The notes under the pieces are model-generated. The model was not told the DNA's origin. It saw only the letters and a list, made by a program, of their open reading frames with translations, and did not search any database. Below, one piece after another: positions 59,420 through 64,000 of a stretch of 64,000 nt of DNA (its first letter is position 1; every line of letters starts with the position of its first letter). Origin of the DNA: Agromyces albus (GTDB taxonomy: Bacteria; Actinomycetota; Actinomycetes; Actinomycetales; Microbacteriaceae); contig NZ_SDPN01000006.1 of NCBI RefSeq assembly GCF_004134825.1, forward strand, positions 62,001-126,000, read 5' to 3'. A program made the translations under genes and the position numbers.

Positions 59420-60682
59420 TCACGGCTCCGCCCTCCTCGGATGCGCGAGCGCACCGAGCTCCGACTCGTCGATGCCCGTGTCGTCGGCGACCTCGGCGGC
59501 CGAGATCGCGCCGCACTGCACGCCGCGCAGCACGAACGCGGCGAGGGCACGCACCGTGGCGGGTTCGTCCAGCACGGCGCTTGCGGTGCGCGCTCGGTGA
59601 TCGCGAAGGCGAGCGGATGCCTCGGGGTAGCCCTCGCGATAGAACGCGTACGTCGCGATGAACCGAGTCGGGAGCTGATGCGCGTGCAGATCCCAGCCCT
59701 GGGGGAACCCGCGCTCGAGCGACCGGCGCACGAGCCGAGCGTGCTGACGCCATGCCTCCCCTGCGCGATCGCCGATCGGCAGGAGGTTCGTCGATCCGTC
59801 GGAGAGGCGGATGCCGGTGCCCGCGACCGCGAGCTGCATGAGCTCCTTCGCGACATCCGCGACGGGATGCTCCATCGATTGGTACGGCGCGGCGATCTGC
59901 AGGGACGCGCTGTAGTCGTAGGTGCCGTAGTGCAGCGCGCTGATGCGGCCGGGCACCGCGAGGGGCAGGCGTGCCACGGGCGAACGGCCGTCGGCACCGA
60001 GGATGAGCTGCGGTGTCTCGACCTGCACCTCGAACGTGAGCCGGCCGTGGGGCAGTCCGAGGGCGCGTTCGAGCGCGGCCGCGACCTCCGCCATCGCCTC
60101 GACCTGCGCGACCGTCGACACCTTGGGCAGCGTGAGCGCAAGGCCGTCGGGCAGCGCGCCGTGCTCGACGAGCTCGGTCACGAACAGGTCGAGGGTGCGG
60201 ATGCCGCGAGCTCGCGTCGCAGCCTCGAACGACTTGAAGCGGATGCCGATGAACGGCGGGGCGAAGCCCGCGCCCGCCGCGGCGACGATCCGCTTGGCGG
60301 CGCGCACCGCGTCGGCGTCTTCGACGTCGTCATTGCGCACGCCGTAGCCGTCTTCGAAGTCGATCCGAAGGTCTTCGATCGGCTCGCGTTCGAGCTTCTC
60401 GAGCACGCGTGGTGCGACGGCGGCCGTGACGGCGGCGTCGATGCCGACCAGACCCGCGAGCGCCTCGATCCCTCCCGCCGAGTCGGCGGCGGCGAGCGCG
60501 GCGCGCCCCCAGATGAAGGGAAGCTCCGGCGTGTACCGGTCGGCGGCCACGTACACGGTGTGCACGGGCTGTCGCGAGCCGTCGTCGCCGGGATACGCGG
60601 TGGCGAGCAGCTCGTCGGTCGCGGCGAGGCGGGCGTCGATCGCAGCGAGGTCGGTTCGGGTCAGTGCGGTGCGCATCCTCAT
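59420..60682 (-). CDS. DUF6986 family protein, aldolase/citrate-lyase-like
   Basis: The 420-residue protein has a TIM-barrel with LRIDFEDGYGVRNDD, FEVQVETPQLILG and SALHYGTYDYSASLQIAAPYQSMEHP, which resemble the metal and acyl sites of malate synthase/HpcH-type lyases. It overlaps aceB by ATGA (start 60682; ATG 60676 also possible). In Actinobacteria it is regularly beside malate synthase in purine-use operons. Its reaction is not known to me. Confidence 0.85.
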   Translation of the reverse strand: MRMRTALTRTDLAAIDARLAATDELLATAYPGDDGSRQPVHTVYVAADRYTPELPFIWGRAALAAADSAGGIEALAGLVGIDAAVTAAVAPRVLEKLEREPIEDLRIDFEDGYGVRNDDVEDADAVRAAKRIVAAAGAGFAPPFIGIRFKSFEAATRARGIRTLDLFVTELVEHGALPDGLALTLPKVSTVAQVEAMAEVAAALERALGLPHGRLTFEVQVETPQLILGADGRSPVARLPLAVPGRISALHYGTYDYSASLQIAAPYQSMEHPVADVAKELMQLAVAGTGIRLSDGSTNLLPIGDRAGEAWRQHARLVRRSLERGFPQGWDLHAHQLPTRFIATYAFYREGYPEASARLRDHRARTASAVLDEPATVRALAAFVLRGVQCGAISAAEVADDTGIDESELGALAHPRRAEP

Positions 60683-62277
60683 TCCAGCAGCTCGTAGGCG
60701 GGCAGGGTGAGGAAGTCGACATAGTCGTCGGAGAGGCAGAGATCGGCGACGAGCCGCGCGGCGGGCTCGTAGTAGGCGGCGAACCGCTCGGGCGTCACGT
60801 CGGTTCGGAGCGCCTCCACCTCTTCGGCCAGCACCTGGCGCACGAGTTCGGGCGTCATCGTGCGGCCCGTGTCGGCGAGCACCACCCGGTGCTGCAGCTG
60901 CTGCCACACCTGGGAGCGGGAGATCTCGGCCGTGGCGGCATCCTCCATGAGGTTGTGCAGGGCGACCGCGCCGTTGCCCGAGAGCCACACCGCGGTGTAG
61001 GCCACGCCGACGGAGAGATTGGTGCGCAGCCCAGCCTCGGTGACCTCGCCGCCCGCCGAGGCGACGTCGAGCAGTTCGCTGGCGGTGACCTCGACCTCAG
61101 GTCGCTGGCGATCGAACTGGTTGGGGCGGTCGCCGAGCACGCCGTCGAACTCCTCGCGGCACACCGGCACGAGGTCGGGGTGCGCCACCCATGATCCGTC
61201 GAACCCGTCATTCGCCTCGCGGGTCTTGTCGGCACGGACCTTCTCGAACGCGGCCGCCGTCACCTCGGGGTCGGCGCGGTTCGGAACGAACGCCGCCATG
61301 CCGCCCATTGCGGCGGCACCGCGCCGATGGCAGGTCTTCACGAGCAGTTCGGTGTAGGCCCGCATGAATGGTGCCGTCATCGAGACCGAGGCGCGATCGG
61401 GCACGATGAACTCGGGCCCGGCGTCGCGGAACACCTTGATCATGCTGAACAGGTAGTCCCAGCGGCCGGCGTTGAGGCCCGACGCGTGGTCTCGAAGCTC
61501 GAAGAGGATCTCGTCCATCTCGAACGCGGCGGGAACGGTCTCGATGAGCACGGTGGCACGGATGCTGCCGGCCGGGAGGCCGAGCTGCCCCTCGGTGAAG
61601 GCGAACACGTCGTTCCAGAGCCGCGCCTCGAGGTGACTCTCGAGCTTCGGCAGGTAGTAGAACGGGCCGTGGCCGTTGTCGATGAGCCGGGCCGCGGTGT
61701 GGAAGACGTGCAGCCCGAAGTCGACGAGCGACCCCGATCCACGTTCGCCGTCGACGAGCACGTGCCGTTCGGGGAGGTGCCAGCCGCGAGGCCTGGTGAC
61801 GACGGTCGGGCGGCGGATGTCGTCGCGAAGCGCGTAGTCCTTGCCCTCGGGCGAGGTGAACGCGAGCGTGCCCCGTGCCGCATCGCGGAGGTTCCGGATG
61901 CTTCCCACGACGTTCGCCCACGTCGGACTCGACGCGTCCTCGAGGTCGGCGAGCCACACGCGGGCGCCGGAGTTCAGGGCGTTGATCGCCATCTTCGCGG
62001 GAGACGCAGGCCCCGTGATCTCCACCCGCCGGTCGAGCAGCGCCTCGGGTGCGGGCGGCACGCGCCAGTCGCCCTCACGGACCTCCCGCGTCTCGGGGAG
62101 GAAGTCCAGGCGCTCGCCCCCGGCGATCCGGTCGCGCCGGCCGCGGCGGGCGGCGAGCAGCTCACGGCGTCGCGGATCGAAGCGGCGATGCAGTTCCTCG
62201 ACGAAGGCGAGTGCGTCTGTCGTGAGGATCTCCTCGCCGCCCGCGACGTCGGTGGCATGTGCGATCTCGATCGTCAT
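60679..62277 (-). CDS. aceB: Malate synthase A
   Basis: The 532-residue enzyme condenses glyoxylate with acetyl-CoA to malate. WLADLEDASSPTWAN, VVTRPRGWHLPERHVLVDGE, FYYLPKLESHLEARLWNDVF, RATVLIETVPAAFEMDEILFELR and GRWDYLFSMIK are classic form A motifs, and WVAHPDLVP is present near the C-terminus. It heads a three-gene operon with DUF6986 and allE, so the glyoxylate probably comes from allantoin. No isocitrate lyase gene is in the window. Confidence 0.96.
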   Translation of the reverse strand: MTIEIAHATDVAGGEEILTTDALAFVEELHRRFDPRRRELLAARRGRRDRIAGGERLDFLPETREVREGDWRVPPAPEALLDRRVEITGPASPAKMAINALNSGARVWLADLEDASSPTWANVVGSIRNLRDAARGTLAFTSPEGKDYALRDDIRRPTVVTRPRGWHLPERHVLVDGERGSGSLVDFGLHVFHTAARLIDNGHGPFYYLPKLESHLEARLWNDVFAFTEGQLGLPAGSIRATVLIETVPAAFEMDEILFELRDHASGLNAGRWDYLFSMIKVFRDAGPEFIVPDRASVSMTAPFMRAYTELLVKTCHRRGAAAMGGMAAFVPNRADPEVTAAAFEKVRADKTREANDGFDGSWVAHPDLVPVCREEFDGVLGDRPNQFDRQRPEVEVTASELLDVASAGGEVTEAGLRTNLSVGVAYTAVWLSGNGAVALHNLMEDAATAEISRSQVWQQLQHRVVLADTGRTMTPELVRQVLAEEVEALRTDVTPERFAAYYEPAARLVADLCLSDDYVDFLTLPAYELLE

Positions 62278-62414
62278 GCGGCAGCCGCTCCCTCCCCGGG
62301 TGATGGTCCACGCGCTGAGTACCTCTCATCTTCGCGCAGAAGCGCTCGCGGCGTAACCGGAACATGGGGAACGTCGCGGCGTGCTCCCGAGACAAGGAGT
62401 TCGACGATGGATGA

Positions 62415-63446
62415 TCACCAATGCGCCACGGGCCAGCCCTCTGCGTCCCACTCGAGCTCGACGAGCGCCAGCTGGAACGCGCCGTCCAAGCGTCGGTCGT
62501 AGTAGTGCAGGGCGAGCGTATCCCCCGCGACCGATTGGCCGCCCGGGCCGACGCGATCTCCGTCGGCGGCCAGCAGGAGCGTGCCGCCGCCCTCGAGGAG
62601 CGAAACGCCGTCGCGATCGACGTAGGGGCCGGTGATCTCGCCGGCGCGGCCGACCGCGATGTTGTAGGTGCTCTCGAGTCCGCGGCAGCACGAGTCACGG
62701 GAGACGAACAGGAAGTACTCGCCGTCGTGCTCGACGATGTACGGGGCCTCGATCGCGTTGGGCGGCAGCTGGCGGTCGGCGAGTCGCAGCGGCTCCGCGG
62801 CATCCGCTCGAAGTCCGGTCGGCCACTCCAATGGCACCATGCGGATGCCGCTCCAGAACGAGCCGAATGACATCCACGGCTGCCCGTCGCCATCGACGGC
62901 GACGCCCGGGTCGATGGCGTTGAAGTCGTCGGAGCGGGCCGAGGAGATCACCGGCCCGCGATCGACCCACTCGTACTCCGCGGCATCGGGATCGAGCGTC
63001 TCGTTCGTCGCCAGGGCGATCACCGAGAGGTTCGACCCGAACGTCGACGCCGAGTAGTAGAGGTACCACGTGCCGTCGTGCTCGATGAGCTCGGGCGCCC
63101 AGAGGTTCGACACGCCGGGCACCACCTCGTCGAGCCACTCGGGCTTCTCGGGCCACACCTCGCCGCGGTAGCGCCACGAGGAGCCGTCGGTCGAGCTGCG
63201 GACCTGGATGTTGCCATCGGCAACGGTCTCGCTGCCCGTCGAGTACACGTAGCTCGTGCCGTCTTCGACGGCGAGCGCCGGATCGTGCGTCATCCGGTCG
63301 CCCGTGAGCTCTCGTGCGCCGCCGCTCGAGCACGCGGCGAACGCCGTGAGCGAGGCGACCGCGACGAGCGCGACGACAGAGCGCATCGTTCTGACGCGAA
63401 GGGCGGGGCGCGCCGTCATGGACGACCGGCGCGCCCCGCTGCTCAT
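62415..63446 (-). CDS. GH43-type arabinanase lipoprotein
   Basis: The 343-residue lipoprotein has a signal with lipobox AFAAC and a five-bladed propeller of family 43: MTHDPALAVEDGTSYVYSTG (catalytic base Asp), VSNLWAPELIEHDGTWYLYYSAST, FNAIDPGVAVDGDGQPWMSFGSFW and AIEAPYIVEHDGEYFLFVSRDSCC (catalytic Glu). This order matches endo-1,5-alpha-L-arabinanases. ATG 63446 overlaps the GH51 stop (ATGA), so the genes act together in arabinan breakdown. Confidence 0.92.
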   Translation of the reverse strand: MSSGARRSSMTARPALRVRTMRSVVALVAVASLTAFAACSSGGARELTGDRMTHDPALAVEDGTSYVYSTGSETVADGNIQVRSSTDGSSWRYRGEVWPEKPEWLDEVVPGVSNLWAPELIEHDGTWYLYYSASTFGSNLSVIALATNETLDPDAAEYEWVDRGPVISSARSDDFNAIDPGVAVDGDGQPWMSFGSFWSGIRMVPLEWPTGLRADAAEPLRLADRQLPPNAIEAPYIVEHDGEYFLFVSRDSCCRGLESTYNIAVGRAGEITGPYVDRDGVSLLEGGGTLLLAADGDRVGPGGQSVAGDTLALHYYDRRLDGAFQLALVELEWDAEGWPVAHW

Positions 63447-64000
63447 GCGCCGAGCGAGACGGCGGTCCACGACACGGCGGGAAGCACGAGCGTGAGCTGC
63501 CCCTCGGCGAGCTCGGCGCTGTCGTTCGCGCGCAGGGCGACGCGCTCGGGCTCGTCGAGCGTGTTCTTCGCGTACACGTCGTCGTCGGCGAGGGTCTGCG
63601 CGTCGAGCACCGTGATCTCGCCGAGCGCCGAGACGTCGATCGTCACGGAGATGGGCTCGCCCTGGCTGCGGTTCACGAGGAACACCGCGGCTCGGCCCGT
63701 CTCGGCGTCGTGCGTCGCGACCGCGTCGACGAGCGGAACCACACCGTAGACCTCGGTCTCGTAGGTGGGGGCATCGAGCCTGACCTCGAGCGCCTTGCCG
63801 GTCGCGAGCTGCGAGGTGAGCGCGAACGGGAAGAACGTGGCCTGCCGCCACGCCGGGCCGCCGGGCTCGGTCATGATCGGCGCGATCACGTTCACGAGCT
63901 GTGCGAGCGACGCGCTCGTGACGCGATCGGCGTGCTTCAGGAGAGAGATCATGAGGCTGCCGAAGACCACCGCGTCGGCGACCGAGTAGACGTCTTCCAA
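63443..64000 (-). CDS. GH51 alpha-L-arabinofuranosidase, C-terminal part (partial)
   Basis: The open frame enters from the right edge, and 185 codons are visible. LMISLLKHADRVTSASLAQLVNVIAPIMTEPGGPAWRQATFFPFALTS and the following beta-sandwich (AAVFLVNRSQGEPISVTID...) are the C-terminal part of GH51 arabinofuranosidases, where the partner helix follows the catalytic barrel. The active site lies outside the window. It releases arabinose from the oligomers made by the adjacent GH43 enzyme. Confidence 0.9.
   Translation of the reverse strand: MEDVYSVADAVVFGSLMISLLKHADRVTSASLAQLVNVIAPIMTEPGGPAWRQATFFPFALTSQLATGKALEVRLDAPTYETEVYGVVPLVDAVATHDAETGRAAVFLVNRSQGEPISVTIDVSALGEITVLDAQTLADDDVYAKNTLDEPERVALRANDSAELAEGQLTLVLPAVSWTAVSLGA

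Overview
The window is high-GC DNA with dense, overlapping operons, many GTG starts and several apparently leaderless promoters. It carries Opp-type transporters, an actinobacterial SOS box, class E sortase and SipW-type surface proteins, and the tRNA-Ser / SRP RNA / dnaX / recR / lysC / asd neighbourhood usual in Actinobacteria. The 41-bp GGTGGTTGAGTAG...TATCGAAACCACC repeat and the constant use of GGATGCC/GGCATCC point to a member of the Microbacteriaceae, possibly Agromyces or a near relative. This assignment is inference; no rRNA is present.

Layout. 1-5.2 kb: 5' part of an SOS-controlled radical SAM gene interrupted by an intein; an ABC-F ribosome-protection-type ATPase behind a strongly structured leader; malate:quinone oxidoreductase; small genes and a MerR regulator with a 44-bp dyad operator. 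5.9-14.9 kb: a sugar locus of BadF-type kinase, GH4 glycosidase, ROK regulator and a complete Opp-type ABC importer, probably for a beta-linked (amino)disaccharide. 15-16.4 kb: aldo/keto reductase and divergent MerR regulator. 16.5-22.3 kb: KDPG aldolase and KDG kinase divergent from a D-serine-dehydratase-like PLP enzyme, an N-acyl-D-amino-acid-deacylase-like amidohydrolase, an IclR regulator and RidA. Together they could convert N-acetyl-D-glucosaminate through D-glucosaminate and KDG to pyruvate. 22.4-27.8 kb: response regulator, histidine kinase plus a degenerate-GGDEF membrane protein, SGNH lipoprotein, and an LAETG surface protein.

28-34 kb: asd, lysC, an NTF2-like protein, recR and dnaX. 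34-39 kb: a carotenoid-desaturase-like oxidoreductase, a DksA/TraR zinc protein, and a SipW/TasA-like surface-fibre operon in which the signal peptidase is fused to a surface domain. 39-43 kb: ackA-pta, the SRP RNA and tRNA-Ser(GGA). 43-52 kb: a HerA-like ATPase carrying two in-frame palindromic repeats, a hipBA toxin-antitoxin pair with clear operators, SRPBCC/AraC, a LigD-type polymerase and an APH(6)-like kinase. 52-55.7 kb: a coupled operon of N-succinylamino acid racemase/OSBS, a GNAT protein and a saccharopine-dehydrogenase-like protein. 55.7-57.1 kb: a DUF559 gene bracketed by two ~75-bp palindromes. 57-62.3 kb: alditol oxidase, then an allantoin/glyoxylate operon (malate synthase, DUF6986, ureidoglycine aminohydrolase). 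62.4-64 kb: GH43 lipoprotein and the C-terminal part of a GH51 arabinofuranosidase.

The most interesting points are the intein splitting the radical SAM cysteine motif next to a LexA box, the leader of the ABC-F gene (11-nt anti-SD, 15-bp stem and a reading frame across them), the candidate oxidative amino-sugar pathway with a two-site operator, a four-copy family of ~75-bp two-stem palindromes, and the repeat-derived peptide in the HerA-like protein.
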